Source: Paenibacillus vini
GTDB lineage: Bacteria; Bacillota; Bacilli; Paenibacillales; Paenibacillaceae
Direction of reading: 5' to 3'
Assembly (NCBI RefSeq): GCF_018403325.1
Contig: NZ_BOSL01000008.1
Location: 1-64,000 of the forward strand
Length of the DNA stretch: 64,000 bases
The translations under genes and the position numbers were made by a program. Below are positions 8,258 through 17,266 of this stretch, in pieces. Below the pieces are notes generated by a model, which saw only the letters and a list, made by a program, of their open reading frames with translations, was not told where the DNA came from and did no database searches. Position 1 is the stretch's first letter; each line of letters opens with the position of its first letter.

Positions 8258-9490
8258 TTAAAACGCCCAGTTTCCTTTTTTGAAAATTTGCTCTTCCTTG
8301 CCGTCGCCCGTTACCCCGAAAATGTCCATTTCCGCGGAACCGACCATAAAGTCCTCGTGCGCAAAGCTGGCATTCAATCCATGCTTGTTCAATTCTTCGC
8401 GAGTCATGGACTTGCCGCCTTCCAGGTTAAAGGCGTAAGCATTGCCGATCGCCAGATGGTTGGATGCATTCTCATCGAACAAAGTATTGTAGAACAAGAT
8501 GCCGGATTGCGAAATCGGCGATCCGTGCGGTACGAGGGCAACCTCGCCCAAATAATGCGAGCCTTCGTCCAGCTCAACGAGCTGTTTAAGGGTGGATTCT
8601 CCCACTTCTGCAGAGAAGTCAATGATACGGCCGTTTTCAAACGTAAGCTTGAACTTATCGATGATGTTTCCGTTATAGCTAAGCGGCTTCGTGCTGGATA
8701 CGGTACCGTTGACACCGGTTTTTAGCGGAGCCGTAAACACTTCTTCGGTCGGGAGGTTCGCCAGGAACGTGTTGCCTTGGGCATTGATGCTCTCAGCGGC
8801 GACCCAGATATGCCCTTCAGGCAGTTCGATCGTCAAATCGGTTCCTGGTGCAAGATAATGAAGCTTCTTATACTTTTTGGAATTCAGGTATTCGGATTTC
8901 TCATTCAGATTTGCAATATGATCGCGCCATGCGCCGATCGGATCAGGCTGATCGATGCGTACGGTACGGAAAATCGCTTCCCACAGAGCATTCACCTGTT
9001 CGGCTTCCGGAAGATCCGGGAACACTTTGGCCGCCCAAGTTTTTGACGGAACGGCGACGATAGACCAGCTGAACTTATCCGACATTTGGAGCTCGCGATA
9101 TTTGCTCATAGCTTTGCCGTATGTTTTCTGATGATTGGTGATCCGCTGCGGATCAATACCGGTCAGCAAGTCGGGGTCCGAGGAAATGACGTGAAGAACA
9201 GCCGCGCCGCCTTCTACATATTCGAGCATCTCTCCGGCGTACCATTTTGGATCATCCAGGAAGGATTCATCCGCCGCATGCTCATAACGCAACCGGGTGA
9301 CGGTGTCATCGCTCCAGTTGACTTTTACAAATCTTGCTCCGGCTTCATAGGCTTGCTTAACGATCAAACGTACAAGTTCCACCGAATCTACTGTAGCGAC
9401 TACGATCAGGTTTTGACCGGGCTGAACATTGGCGCCTACTTTAACGGCCAACTCAGCATATTTCTGTAGCTTTTCTTGAAAATCAGACAT
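8258..9490 (-). CDS. M29-family metallo-aminopeptidase (AmpS/aminopeptidase II type)
   Basis: A 410-residue cytoplasmic peptidase of the thermophilic aminopeptidase family M29, of normal length. The C-terminal half holds the family's metal-ligand region: EGSHYLGEVALVPHGSPIS, LFYNTLFDENASNHLAIGNAY, and ASFAHEDFMVGSAEMDI, with the Glu, His and Asp ligands in order. These enzymes release N-terminal residues from peptides using two divalent metals. ATG 9490 is preferred over ATG 9496 because GGAGG then sits 7 bases upstream rather than 1. It is monocistronic. Confidence 0.93.
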   Translation of the reverse strand: MSDFQEKLQKYAELAVKVGANVQPGQNLIVVATVDSVELVRLIVKQAYEAGARFVKVNWSDDTVTRLRYEHAADESFLDDPKWYAGEMLEYVEGGAAVLHVISSDPDLLTGIDPQRITNHQKTYGKAMSKYRELQMSDKFSWSIVAVPSKTWAAKVFPDLPEAEQVNALWEAIFRTVRIDQPDPIGAWRDHIANLNEKSEYLNSKKYKKLHYLAPGTDLTIELPEGHIWVAAESINAQGNTFLANLPTEEVFTAPLKTGVNGTVSSTKPLSYNGNIIDKFKLTFENGRIIDFSAEVGESTLKQLVELDEGSHYLGEVALVPHGSPISQSGILFYNTLFDENASNHLAIGNAYAFNLEGGKSMTREELNKHGLNASFAHEDFMVGSAEMDIFGVTGDGKEEQIFKKGNWAF

Positions 9491-9558
9491 TGTCATACCT
9501 CCGTAATCTAAAAAATGGTTATTGATATATCATACTACGATTTTTTTAGACTATCCAA

Positions 9559-10932
9559 TTAACCGATGGTTATTTTTCCTTCCGGATACTTGAACAGCTC
9601 TTTTTCCGATTTCGGTGCCAGGGCATACGCCAATGTAACCGGGCCGACCCGGCCCAGGAACATGACCAGGCAAAGCACGCCTTTGCTCGTGTCCGTCAGC
9701 CGCGGAGTCAGGTCAAGACTGAACCCTGCCGTTGCAAACGCCGAAGTGGTTTCGAAGAGCAGGGGGAGGAATTCTCTGTCCTCAATGGCAGACAGCACCA
9801 TGGCCACGAAAATGACGAGAAACAAGGCGAGCCAGGTTTGTGTGATCGCACGCATAATCGCTCCCTTGGAAAGACGTCTGCGGAACAAGACGATATCTTC
9901 CCGGCCGCGGAGCATGGAATACATCGCACCGAGAAGTACGGCGAATACCGTTACTTTGATTCCCCCGCCAGTAGAGCCGGGAGCCGCTCCAATGAACATG
10001 AGCAGGATGAACATAAACTGGGTGGAATGCTGCATATCCGCCATACTAAGTGTACTCACGCCGCCTGATCTGGAACTGATCGAATGGAAGAAGGAGGTCA
10101 TGATTTGATTCCCCCAGCCTAACGGCTTCAGCGTAGCTGGATTTCCCATTTCCAGGACGAACATCATCAGGGCCCCGCCAACGATCAGGAACGCGGACAT
10201 GGTAAGGACGACTTTAGAATGAAGGGAGAGCTTCCGGGTACGGGAATAGTGCAGCAGATCTGATATCACGATAAACCCGATGCCGCCCAGAACGATCAGA
10301 ATCATTAAGACGACGTTGACGAAAGGGTCGTTGGAATACTCGGAGAGCCCGCTGAATTCACCGTGAAGGGGTCCGAATAAATCAAAGCCCGCGTTATTAA
10401 AGATCGATATACTGTGGAAAATGCCGTAATACAACGCCTTGTGCCAAGGCATGTCCAGCATCCATCTGGCGGCCAGCAGGAGTGCGCCCGTTCCTTCGAT
10501 CACAACGGCGTATGTAATGACCCGGCGGATCAGGGTAACTAGCCCTTCCATGGAGTTATAGTTCATCGCCTCCTGGAGCACCAGCTTCTCCCGCAGTGAA
10601 ATTCGGCGGTTGAACGCCAGCGCGATCAGTGTGCCGAAGGTCATGAAGCCGAGCCCTCCGAGCTGGGTCAATGTCAGAATTACGATTTCACCGAAGAGGG
10701 AAAAATGGGTGCCCGTATCAACGACGGCAAGCCCGGTCACACAGGTAGCCGATGTTGCCATGAAGAAGGCGTCGATCAATTTCATCGGGCGCCCGTCGGC
10801 TGACGCCGGGCCAAGGGACAACAGAAATGTACCCAGAATAATGATGATGCCGAAGCCAAATGATAGTGTTTTTGCCGGAGTAAGCGGATTGGATTTCCTC
10901 TTCTTGCTGGTTTTACTGCGATGCTTTGACAA
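9559..10932 (-). CDS. KtrB/TrkH-family potassium uptake membrane subunit
   Basis: A 457-residue membrane protein with four membrane-pore-membrane repeats. Each repeat carries a selectivity-filter glycine: ATCVTGL (about 63), NNAGF (about 178), SRSGGV (about 290) and ATAGF (about 400). Length and N-terminus (basic, then a helix at 25-45) match KtrB rather than the longer TrkH. KtrB works with the cytosolic ring protein KtrA, which is not encoded in this window. The start is TTG, with GAGGTGA 8 bases upstream. Confidence 0.92.
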   Translation of the reverse strand: MSKHRSKTSKKRKSNPLTPAKTLSFGFGIIIILGTFLLSLGPASADGRPMKLIDAFFMATSATCVTGLAVVDTGTHFSLFGEIVILTLTQLGGLGFMTFGTLIALAFNRRISLREKLVLQEAMNYNSMEGLVTLIRRVITYAVVIEGTGALLLAARWMLDMPWHKALYYGIFHSISIFNNAGFDLFGPLHGEFSGLSEYSNDPFVNVVLMILIVLGGIGFIVISDLLHYSRTRKLSLHSKVVLTMSAFLIVGGALMMFVLEMGNPATLKPLGWGNQIMTSFFHSISSRSGGVSTLSMADMQHSTQFMFILLMFIGAAPGSTGGGIKVTVFAVLLGAMYSMLRGREDIVLFRRRLSKGAIMRAITQTWLALFLVIFVAMVLSAIEDREFLPLLFETTSAFATAGFSLDLTPRLTDTSKGVLCLVMFLGRVGPVTLAYALAPKSEKELFKYPEGKITIG

Positions 10933-11094
10933 TGATTATTCACCTCATACATGATCTTGCTATTGACGTAAAACATGGTACGATATTTCAATAAAGGTTG
11001 GCTACATCTTTCCTCAATAACAACCATTATAGTAGAAACCTTAAATTAGATCGACATTTAAAGAGAAATTACAGGAAAAGGAGTTATGGCTGAT

Positions 11095-11361
11095 ATGAAG
11101 TTGAACATTTTGCAAGCGGACATGCATAAAGATGATGAGGGAGCTTTTTTGGGTAAAACAATATTTGAAGTGGAGGGACATAAAGCCGCCTATGAAATCA
11201 CGTTTTTCAGCAAAAAAGGCAAGGAATGGGACTACAGCCTGAATTATGCCCGGGAATCCGGGATTGAGGCGGAATTTATGGCTGTCGACGAATGGATCGA
11301 GCAGGACGATGACGAATTTGACGAACTGTTGGACGCTGCCCGGAACACGCTCGCAGAGTAA
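11095..11361 (+). CDS. Small acidic protein, unknown function
   Basis: About 88 residues with a strongly acidic C-terminus (WIEQDDDEFDELLDAA) and a compact alpha/beta-like core (TIFEVEGHKAAYEITFFSKK). No family was recognised. AAAAGGAG is only 2 bases from an upstream ATG at 11086 and 11 bases from ATG 11095, so the start could be either. The downstream AI-2E family gene begins 38 bases later on the same strand, and the two may be cotranscribed. Confidence 0.72.
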   Translation: MKLNILQADMHKDDEGAFLGKTIFEVEGHKAAYEITFFSKKGKEWDYSLNYARESGIEAEFMAVDEWIEQDDDEFDELLDAARNTLAE

Positions 11362-11399
11362 GGCAGACCTATATTTAAATAAAGGGGGGATCGCTATTG

Positions 11400-12479
11400 A
11401 TGGAAAAACCATTCTACAGAAGATGCCTTGGAGCCATTATGGTCCTGACCATCATCTATTTGGTTCACAAGGTTCATTTTATTTTTAACCCGATCTCCAC
11501 GCTCGTCCAGATTTTGATTGTGCCTTTGACGATTTCGGGCTTCTTATATTATTTGCTGAGGCCGATCGTCCAGTTTCTTGAAAGTAAAAAAATGAACCGG
11601 ATCCTATCTATCTTGTTTATTTATTTGCTGTTTGCCGGAGTTGTCACTATATTTCTGATGGTCGTGTGGCCTCCGCTGCAGAAGCAGATCACGGAATTCA
11701 TTAACAACGTGCCGCAGCTGATCGACGGTTTGCAAAGTCAGATGAACGAAATTCGAAACAATCGTTATTTTTCAATGTTTGACAATAAAGATACGCAGCT
11801 GATGGATAAAATTACGGAATACGTGAACGCGGGAATTGAAAGTGCTACCGGTTACATCTCGCATGTGTTCAACTTCCTGAATGATTTCTTCATCGTCGTC
11901 GGTACGGTTCCGATCATGTTGTACTATATGTTGAAGGAAGATCATCGGGTAACTCCGTCTCTGGTACGCATGGTACCGAAGAACTTCCGCCGTGAAGGGG
12001 AAATTACGATCCATGATATCGACACGATGCTGAAGGGCTTCATCGCCGGAAGAATGATCAGCGCCGTGGTGCTGGCCGTAATGAGTTTCCTCGGTTTTTG
12101 GCTGATCGGTCTGCCGTATCCTTTGCTATTGGCGATTGTCGGAGCATTGTTCAACTTTATCCCGTATTTCGGATCTCTGCTCGGAGCCATTCCTTGCGTA
12201 ATCGTCGCGTTTACGGTATCTCCGTCCATGGTCCTGTGGGTCATCATTATCGTGTTTATCGCACAGCAGATTGAAGGAAACCTGATCTCTCCTTATATTT
12301 ACGGAAAGACGATCAACATTCACCCGTTGACCACGATTGTTCTGCTCTTGATCGCCGGTGATTTCGGCGGAATTTTAGGCATGATCTTAGCGATTCCCGT
12401 ATATATGATGCTTAAAATTATAGTGGTAAAGATATATCAGATTTATTTGTCCCAGAAGACCGAGGATTTAAACATATAA
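11400..12479 (+). CDS. AI-2E family permease (PerM/YtvI-like)
   Basis: A 359-residue polytopic membrane protein. It has two helices at the N-terminus, a long periplasm-facing segment rich in charged residues (about 95-150), then a run of helices with the family's core (FIAGRMISAVVLAVMSFLGF, YPLLLAIVGALFNFIPYFGS, HPLTTIVLLLIAGDFGGILG). Members are described as AI-2 exporters or as Na+/H+ antiporters, and the substrate cannot be decided here. TTG 11397 and ATG 11400 are adjacent; ATG is taken, with AAAGGGGGG 10 bases before it. Confidence 0.9.
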   Translation: MEKPFYRRCLGAIMVLTIIYLVHKVHFIFNPISTLVQILIVPLTISGFLYYLLRPIVQFLESKKMNRILSILFIYLLFAGVVTIFLMVVWPPLQKQITEFINNVPQLIDGLQSQMNEIRNNRYFSMFDNKDTQLMDKITEYVNAGIESATGYISHVFNFLNDFFIVVGTVPIMLYYMLKEDHRVTPSLVRMVPKNFRREGEITIHDIDTMLKGFIAGRMISAVVLAVMSFLGFWLIGLPYPLLLAIVGALFNFIPYFGSLLGAIPCVIVAFTVSPSMVLWVIIIVFIAQQIEGNLISPYIYGKTINIHPLTTIVLLLIAGDFGGILGMILAIPVYMMLKIIVVKIYQIYLSQKTEDLNI

Positions 12480-12502
12480 TCCAAAATATTTCCATTTCTG
12501 AT

Positions 12503-12544
12503 GGAATGGTGACGAATATCATATCACCAATTCCACTCCTTGAG
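12503..12544. repeat. Inverted repeat in front of the gene at 12598
   Basis: GGAATGGTGA at 12503-12512 pairs with TCACCAATTCC at 12534-12544 with one bulge. No T-run follows on the plus strand, so it is either a weak terminator of the AI-2E gene or a regulator site for the next gene. Confidence 0.45.
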
Positions 12545-12597
12545 TGATGATTAACCTAATAAATTGGTTAGTAAAAATTCTCGGGGGATGATAAGAA

Positions 12598-13065
12598 ATG
12601 GCAGTAACCGCCAAAAACGGGAAGTATTTTTACGCATGGAGCAAAATACTTCCTGATGGATCCTTTTACCTGCCGGATCAAGCCCTGCAGGAGTATCACA
12701 TCCAAACGAATTCGAACGTCATTCTCATGTCAGGGCGCAATACCGCGAAGGGATTCAGCGTCGTTTGCAAGGAACTGATCGACAATTCTCCTTTGGCGAA
12801 GGTGTTCGCAAGCTTGCCTCAGCTGCAAAGCTTCTCGATCCCAGCAGGGGAAACGCTTACCTTCAAAGAGCGGGTGTTCTGCTGGACCTATCTGGCCAGT
12901 GATCATTACATCCGTTTGCCTTTGCAGACATGGGAGCAATTCGGGGTACGTCCCGGGGAACAGCTTCTAAGCTTAAGAGCCACACATTTGGCTTTTAACA
13001 ATCTGGCTGACGGGCCCTACATTGAACTGGCAAAGCAAGTAAAAGGAATGCCGACCTACGAGTAA
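12598..13065 (+). CDS. Conserved hypothetical protein with two AbrB-like repeats
   Basis: A 155-residue protein of unknown function. Two similar segments can be aligned by eye: SFYLPDQALQEYHIQTNSNV (about 22-41) and HYIRLPLQTWEQFGVRPGEQ (about 102-121). Each reads as a beta strand, a short helix and a turn ending in a G-D or N-type hairpin, the pattern of the SpoVT/AbrB swapped-hairpin fold. If right, this would be a pseudo-dimer of that fold in one chain. ATG start with GGGGG upstream; monocistronic with its own terminator. Confidence 0.72.
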   Translation: MAVTAKNGKYFYAWSKILPDGSFYLPDQALQEYHIQTNSNVILMSGRNTAKGFSVVCKELIDNSPLAKVFASLPQLQSFSIPAGETLTFKERVFCWTYLASDHYIRLPLQTWEQFGVRPGEQLLSLRATHLAFNNLADGPYIELAKQVKGMPTYE

Positions 13066-13105
13066 GTGATAGATGGGATGAGGCTAAACCCATTGAAATA
13101 ACTTA

Positions 13106-13143
13106 AAGGCTGCTTGCGATATGATCGCGGGGGCCTTTTTTAT
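13106..13143 (+). terminator. Intrinsic terminator
   Basis: AAAGGC...TTGCGAT / ATCGCGGGGGCCTTT imperfect stem followed by TTTTT, 40 bases after the preceding stop. Confidence 0.75.
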
Positions 13144-13246
13144 TTCTTTCTTGTACTTAGGTCGTTTCAATATGGTTTAGGGTAATAATAAATAATTCCC
13201 ATGAAACCTGCGTACAATGAACGCGAATCAAGAAGGGAGCGAGTTC

Positions 13247-14383
13247 ATGAAAGCGATAACCTATCAAGGCAAGAAGAGCATTCGCGTGAAAGAAGTGGAG
13301 GATGCCAGGCTTCAAAAGAAAGACGATATTGTTGTTCGAGTCTCCTCGACCGCCATTTGCGGTTCTGACCTGCATATTTATAACGGGGAAATTCTCGGCA
13401 TGTACGATGATTACGTAATCGGCCATGAGCCGATGGGAATTGTAGAGGACGTAGGTCCTGAAGTGACACGAGTGAAGAAAGGAGATCGGGTCATTATTCC
13501 TTTCAACGTTGCTTGCGGGGAATGTTTTTTCTGCAAAAACCAACTTGAAAGTCAATGCGACAATGCGAATGAGAACCGGGATACCGGTGGATATTTCGGG
13601 TATTCGTCCCGTTATGGGGATTATGCCGGCGGCCAGGCGGAATTGATGCGCGTACCTTTTGGGAACTTTGTTCCTTTCGTCATTCCCGAGAATGCCGAAA
13701 TGGAAGACGAGAAGCTGCTGTTCCTGTCCGACATCGTTCCAACGGCTTATTGGAGCGTAATCAACGGCGGTGTAAATGCCGGGGATACCGTCATCATTCT
13801 CGGCTGCGGCCCCGTCGGACTGCTTACGCAAAAATTCGCCTGGCAAAAAGGGGCGAAACGTGTAATCGCCGTCGATCATCTGGATTATCGCCTAGAACAC
13901 GCCAAGCGGACCAACGGAGTGGAGATTTTCAATTTCGAGAAGGTCGATCATCTGGAAGAGCATTTAAAAGAGATCACGCGGGGCGGGGCAGATGTGGTCA
14001 TTGACTGTGTGGGCCTCGACGCCAAGAAATCGGTGGCTGAAAAGGTCGAGACCGCGCTCATGCTTCAAGGCGGTTCGCTCAGCGCATTCAATCTGGCAAC
14101 CAAGGTGGTCCGCAAAGGGGGGACCATTCAGGTGACGGGCGTATACGGCTTGAAATACAACCTGTTTCCTTTCGGCGATCTGTTCGAACGGAATATCAAC
14201 ATTAGAACCGGACAAGCGCCGGTGATTCATTTGATTCCCGAGCTGTATGAACAAATCCGGTCCGGCCGGTTTGATCCGACCGATATCATAACGCACCGTT
14301 TGCCGCTGGATCAGGGGGAACATGGTTATAAAATATTCAATGACAAGGAAGAAAACTGTATCAAGGTTGTTTTAAAGCCTTAG
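13247..14383 (+). CDS. Zinc-dependent dehydrogenase, formaldehyde dehydrogenase-like
   Basis: A 378-residue medium-chain dehydrogenase. The catalytic zinc region reads CGSDLH (about 37-42) and GHEPMG (about 60). The structural zinc loop is CGECFFCKNQLESQC (about 89-103). The nucleotide-binding glycine motif is GCGPVG (about 180-185). The YFGYSSRYGDYAGGQAEL insert is typical of glutathione-independent formaldehyde dehydrogenase-like members that act on alcohols or aldehydes. ATG 13247 is chosen because GAAGGGAGCG precedes it; an upstream ATG at 13217 has no site. It is monocistronic. Confidence 0.9.
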   Translation: MKAITYQGKKSIRVKEVEDARLQKKDDIVVRVSSTAICGSDLHIYNGEILGMYDDYVIGHEPMGIVEDVGPEVTRVKKGDRVIIPFNVACGECFFCKNQLESQCDNANENRDTGGYFGYSSRYGDYAGGQAELMRVPFGNFVPFVIPENAEMEDEKLLFLSDIVPTAYWSVINGGVNAGDTVIILGCGPVGLLTQKFAWQKGAKRVIAVDHLDYRLEHAKRTNGVEIFNFEKVDHLEEHLKEITRGGADVVIDCVGLDAKKSVAEKVETALMLQGGSLSAFNLATKVVRKGGTIQVTGVYGLKYNLFPFGDLFERNINIRTGQAPVIHLIPELYEQIRSGRFDPTDIITHRLPLDQGEHGYKIFNDKEENCIKVVLKP

Positions 14384-14401
14384 CTTAACCATCGAATATA
14401 G

Positions 14402-14440
14402 AACAACGGGCGGCCCATTAGGGACAGCCCGTTGTTTGCT
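14402..14440. terminator. Terminator between converging genes
   Basis: AACAACGGGC pairs with GCCCGTTGTT across a 15-base loop; T-rich sequence follows on the plus strand. Confidence 0.8.
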
Positions 14441-14448
14441 TTAATCAT

Positions 14449-14778
14449 TTAGGCATTAATGTGATATTTTTCGATGATTCTGTCATATGCTTCTCTAGGT
14501 CTTAATCCTACCAGCTTCTCTACGGGCTCACCGTGATGGAACATAATGACGGTCGGCAGAGACATGATCCCATAAGTCGAAGCCAGTTCCGGCGATTCAT
14601 CGCAGTTTACTTTGACCAGGTTGAGGGCTCCCTTATAATCTTCATGCAGTTGATCCAAAAGCGGGCCGAGCACTTTGCAAGGCGGGCACCAAGGGGCATC
14701 GAAATCTACCAACGTAATACCTTGAGGCAGCAGCTCTTGACCGAACTCGGCAGGTGTGGACACTCTTTTAACGCTCAT
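14449..14778 (-). CDS. Thioredoxin
   Basis: A 109-residue single-domain thioredoxin with active site WCPPC (about 30-34, proline in place of the usual glycine) and the cis-proline motif SLPTVIMF (about 74). It reduces disulfides in cytosolic proteins. Its start overlaps the end of the MerR gene by 11 bases, so the two are coupled and the redox protein is likely made on the MerR signal. The WCPPC variant differs from the WCGPC of housekeeping TrxA, suggesting a specialised paralogue. Confidence 0.93.
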   Translation of the reverse strand: MSVKRVSTPAEFGQELLPQGITLVDFDAPWCPPCKVLGPLLDQLHEDYKGALNLVKVNCDESPELASTYGIMSLPTVIMFHHGEPVEKLVGLRPREAYDRIIEKYHINA

Positions 14779-15151
14779 GATTCATTTCCTCCTTCAATTT
14801 CGGATTTTCCTCCAAAAGATAGGTAATCCGTTCTTCCAGGTTTGACTTTATCGACGACAACAGAGCAATTTGTTCTTCAATTTCTTTGAGTTTGGTGCGG
14901 TAGACGGGCATGATTTGTTCGCAAAACGCTTCCTTGCTGGCCATGACACAGTTCAGGAAGCCTGAAATCTGTTCGGTCGTCAACCCGAGCTGCAGATAAA
15001 ACTGTATGGTCTTGACCGTATCGACCGATAATCCGCTATAGTCCCGGTATCCGTTATCCATTCGCCGTGAAGCAATCAAACCTTGCTGTTCATAGTATCG
15101 CAGCGAGCGGATGCTGGCTCCGGTTGCCTTGGATAATTCGCCGATTTTCAT
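14768..15151 (-). CDS. MerR-family transcriptional regulator
   Basis: A 127-residue regulator. The winged helix-turn-helix is at 1-70 (MKIGELSKATGASIRSLRYY, QQGLIASRR, GYRDY). A long coiled coil follows (YRTKLKEIEEQIALLSSIKS). Two cysteines at 48 and 58 (LNCVMASKEAFC) could take part in sensing, but a defined metal site is not evident. It heads the regulator-thioredoxin operon, and the promoter just upstream has the long spacer and central dyad of MerR-controlled promoters, so autoregulation is likely. Confidence 0.92.
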   Translation of the reverse strand: MKIGELSKATGASIRSLRYYEQQGLIASRRMDNGYRDYSGLSVDTVKTIQFYLQLGLTTEQISGFLNCVMASKEAFCEQIMPVYRTKLKEIEEQIALLSSIKSNLEERITYLLEENPKLKEEMNHER

Positions 15152-15198
15152 AAATGGGCTTCACCTGCCTTCAGTTACTGATTCTGTATTGTAATGCC

Positions 15199-15230
15199 AT
15201 TATAAACCCTGACATTAGTGTGAGGGTCAA
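15199..15230 (-). promoter_or_regulatory. MerR-type promoter with dyad operator
   Basis: On the minus strand, -35 TTGACC (15225-15230) and -10 TATAAT (15199-15204) are separated by 20 bp. This long spacer holds most of a 22-bp dyad at 15206-15227, with halves ACCCTCACACT and AATGTCAGGGT; 9 of 11 positions pair. This is the hallmark layout of promoters activated by MerR proteins. Confidence 0.85.
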
Positions 15231-15329
15231 TCCCATTTTTCTCCTGCTGCCGAACCGTGTATAATAAAGTGAAGTGAGCTCAGGTAATCAGTCAATCCAT
15301 CCTGAAAACGGTAAGGAGGGAGTATCGGC

Positions 15330-15833
15330 TTGTTCGATCCAACGGTATTTGATAATTTAAAAGTCGTTCTTGAAGGCGCTGTCTATGATTCGGACCTGCA
15401 TGGGCAGCTTCAGATCATTGGACGAAGCGACCGGGTCGAGTTGTCGGCCATGTCCCGTTATTACGCCATTCAGTTCTGTTTGCCGGGGAAACCGGAGACT
15501 TGGGCGGAACTCCGGCTATGGGCGGACACGGAAGATTTGGCCGGAGAAATTATGGAGCTGGATTCAGTGACGCTCGGCTGCCAGATGCAACCTGTCTTTT
15601 ACAAGCACCTGAAGGATCCGGACAGCGAGTGTCCCGCCATCGAAAGGCTCACCACCGAGATATGGGGAAGCCATGTTCACCAGATCCAAAAGATCACTTC
15701 CGTTTACGGCGACAGCAACGCACCCCCGCTGAACGAAATAACGGTACAATTTCATAGAAGATTCGGGGAAGAGGTCATTCCCGATCTGCCTCAAATGTTA
15801 GAACATATGCTTTACATGCTGGAGCGGTTATAA
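15330..15833 (+). CDS. Conserved hypothetical protein
   Basis: A 167-residue soluble protein with no recognised family. It alternates beta-rich segments (LQIIGRSDRVELSAMSRYYA) with helices and ends in LPQMLEHMLYMLERL. The start is TTG with AAGGAGGG 9 bases upstream. It is separate from the next gene by 55 bases and may be cotranscribed with it. Confidence 0.75.
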   Translation: MFDPTVFDNLKVVLEGAVYDSDLHGQLQIIGRSDRVELSAMSRYYAIQFCLPGKPETWAELRLWADTEDLAGEIMELDSVTLGCQMQPVFYKHLKDPDSECPAIERLTTEIWGSHVHQIQKITSVYGDSNAPPLNEITVQFHRRFGEEVIPDLPQMLEHMLYMLERL

Positions 15834-15888
15834 GCACAATTATTTTACATAAATTAATATGATTAATTATTATTGGAGGCGGAACTGA

Positions 15889-16668
15889 ATGAATGCTCAT
15901 GAAATCGATTATCGGATTATCGGCGAGGAAATGCAGTGCGTGGAGGTCGCGCTTGATCAAGGGGAGAGCGTCGTAGCGGAAGCCGGGAGCTTCATGATGA
16001 TGGATCCGGATATCCGGATGGAGACGATCTTTGGCGACGGAAGCAATCAAGGCGGCGGCTTAATGGGCAAATTGATGGGGGCCGGCAAACGCCTGATTAC
16101 AGGTGAAGGGCTGTTTATGACGGTATTCACGAATGCCGGATATGGGCGGCAAAGCGTGACGTTCGCTTCTCCTTATCCCGGGAAAATCGTTCCGCTGGAC
16201 CTGCAAATGCTCGGCGGTAAAATTATTTGCCAGAAGGACTCCTTCCTTTGCGCAGCCAAAGGCGTGTCGGTCGGTATCGAGTTCCAGCGCCGGCTTGGAA
16301 CCGGATTTTTTGGCGGGGAAGGATTCATTATGCAAAAAATTGAGGGCGACGGTCTTGCATTCGTGCATTCCGGCGGTCTGGTCATCGAACGCGATCTTGC
16401 GCCGGGCGAAGTGCTTCGCCTGGATACCGGCTGTCTAGTGGCTATGACCGCTTCGGTCGATTACAACATCGAAATGGTCAAAGGCGTGAAATCCGCATTG
16501 TTCGGAGGAGAAGGCCTGTTCTTCGCAACGCTGCGCGGACCCGGCAAGGTATGGGTACAATCGCTTCCGTTCAGCCGTTTGGCTGACCGTGTTCTTTCCG
16601 CAGCGCGTGTCGGAGGCAAAGACGAAGGCAGCCTGCTTGGAGGCCTCGGTAATTTGTTCGAACGTTAA
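15889..16668 (+). CDS. TIGR00266/AIM24-family protein
   Basis: A 259-residue protein of the AIM24 (DUF124) beta-barrel family. It has the family's glycine-rich beta repeats: [55 protein letters not shown] and [20 protein letters not shown]. Members are of unknown biochemical function and usually about this length. Start ATG with TTGGAGGCGG upstream. Confidence 0.92.
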   Translation: MNAHEIDYRIIGEEMQCVEVALDQGESVVAEAGSFMMMDPDIRMETIFGDGSNQGGGLMGKLMGAGKRLITGEGLFMTVFTNAGYGRQSVTFASPYPGKIVPLDLQMLGGKIICQKDSFLCAAKGVSVGIEFQRRLGTGFFGGEGFIMQKIEGDGLAFVHSGGLVIERDLAPGEVLRLDTGCLVAMTASVDYNIEMVKGVKSALFGGEGLFFATLRGPGKVWVQSLPFSRLADRVLSAARVGGKDEGSLLGGLGNLFER

Positions 16669-16702
16669 GAGACGTTCGGCAGCGATGCTGTGGCAATTGA
16701 CG

Positions 16703-16739
16703 TTGACATTTCCCCCTTTGTGTAACTATTATTGTTACA
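16703..16739 (+). promoter_or_regulatory. Promoter and operator of the Rrf2-family gene
   Basis: TTGACA (16703-16708), an 18-bp spacer and TATTAT (16727-16732). The -10 lies inside the palindrome TGTAAC-N7-GTTACA (16721-16739), which recurs twice before the CatE-like gene. Binding there would block the promoter, so negative autoregulation is likely. Confidence 0.88.
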
Positions 16740-16761
16740 GTGAGATAAGGGAGGGATAGCC

Positions 16762-17199
16762 ATGACGATCAGTTCGCGTTTTTCCGTTGCCATTCATGTC
16801 TTGTCCCTGCTTGAACTGAACAAGGATGGCGTCAATACCTCAGAGTATATCGCTGACAGCGTAAATACAAACCCGGTGGTCATCCGCCGGATTATGGGCA
16901 TGCTGAATAAGGCGGGGATGGTGAAGGTCCGCTCCGGTGTTGCCGGAACGAAGCTGCTCCGGCCGGTATCGGAAATTACTCTGCTGGATATATATCGCGC
17001 AGTTCAAGTTGTGGAAGAGGACGCGTTATTTTCTATTCATGATAAGCCAAATCCGAAATGTCCGGTCGGCCGTAATATTCAATCCTCGATCGAACCGATT
17101 TTCTCTTCGGCCCAGGCGGCATTGGAATTAACTTTAGAGCGGGTAACGCTTCAGGATATCGTAAATTCGATTCAGGAGACGGAAACCAAATGTGAATAA
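16762..17199 (+). CDS. Rrf2-family transcriptional regulator (YwnA-like)
   Basis: A 145-residue winged helix regulator: SSRFSVAIHVLSLLEL at the N-terminus, the recognition region SVNTNPVVIRRIMGMLNKAG (about 34-53), and the wing. A C-terminal helix carries Cys near residue 94 (NPKCPVGRNI) and a Cys before the last residue (TKCE). It lacks the three-cysteine cluster of IscR/NsrR-type Fe-S members and resembles B. subtilis YwnA, which is also paired with ywnB. The same palindrome sits over its own promoter and over that of the next operon, so it very probably represses both. Confidence 0.93.
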   Translation: MTISSRFSVAIHVLSLLELNKDGVNTSEYIADSVNTNPVVIRRIMGMLNKAGMVKVRSGVAGTKLLRPVSEITLLDIYRAVQVVEEDALFSIHDKPNPKCPVGRNIQSSIEPIFSSAQAALELTLERVTLQDIVNSIQETETKCE

Positions 17200-17216
17200 T
17201 CAAAATGATTGATTTA

Positions 17217-17243
17217 AAATGCCCCTTTTAGGGGCATTTTTTT
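17217..17243 (+). terminator. Intrinsic terminator of the Rrf2 gene
   Basis: AAATGCCCC/GGGGCATTT stem with a 5-base loop and a T-run. Confidence 0.93.
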
Positions 17244-17266
17244 ATATAGGCGGAAGCTGCTCATGG

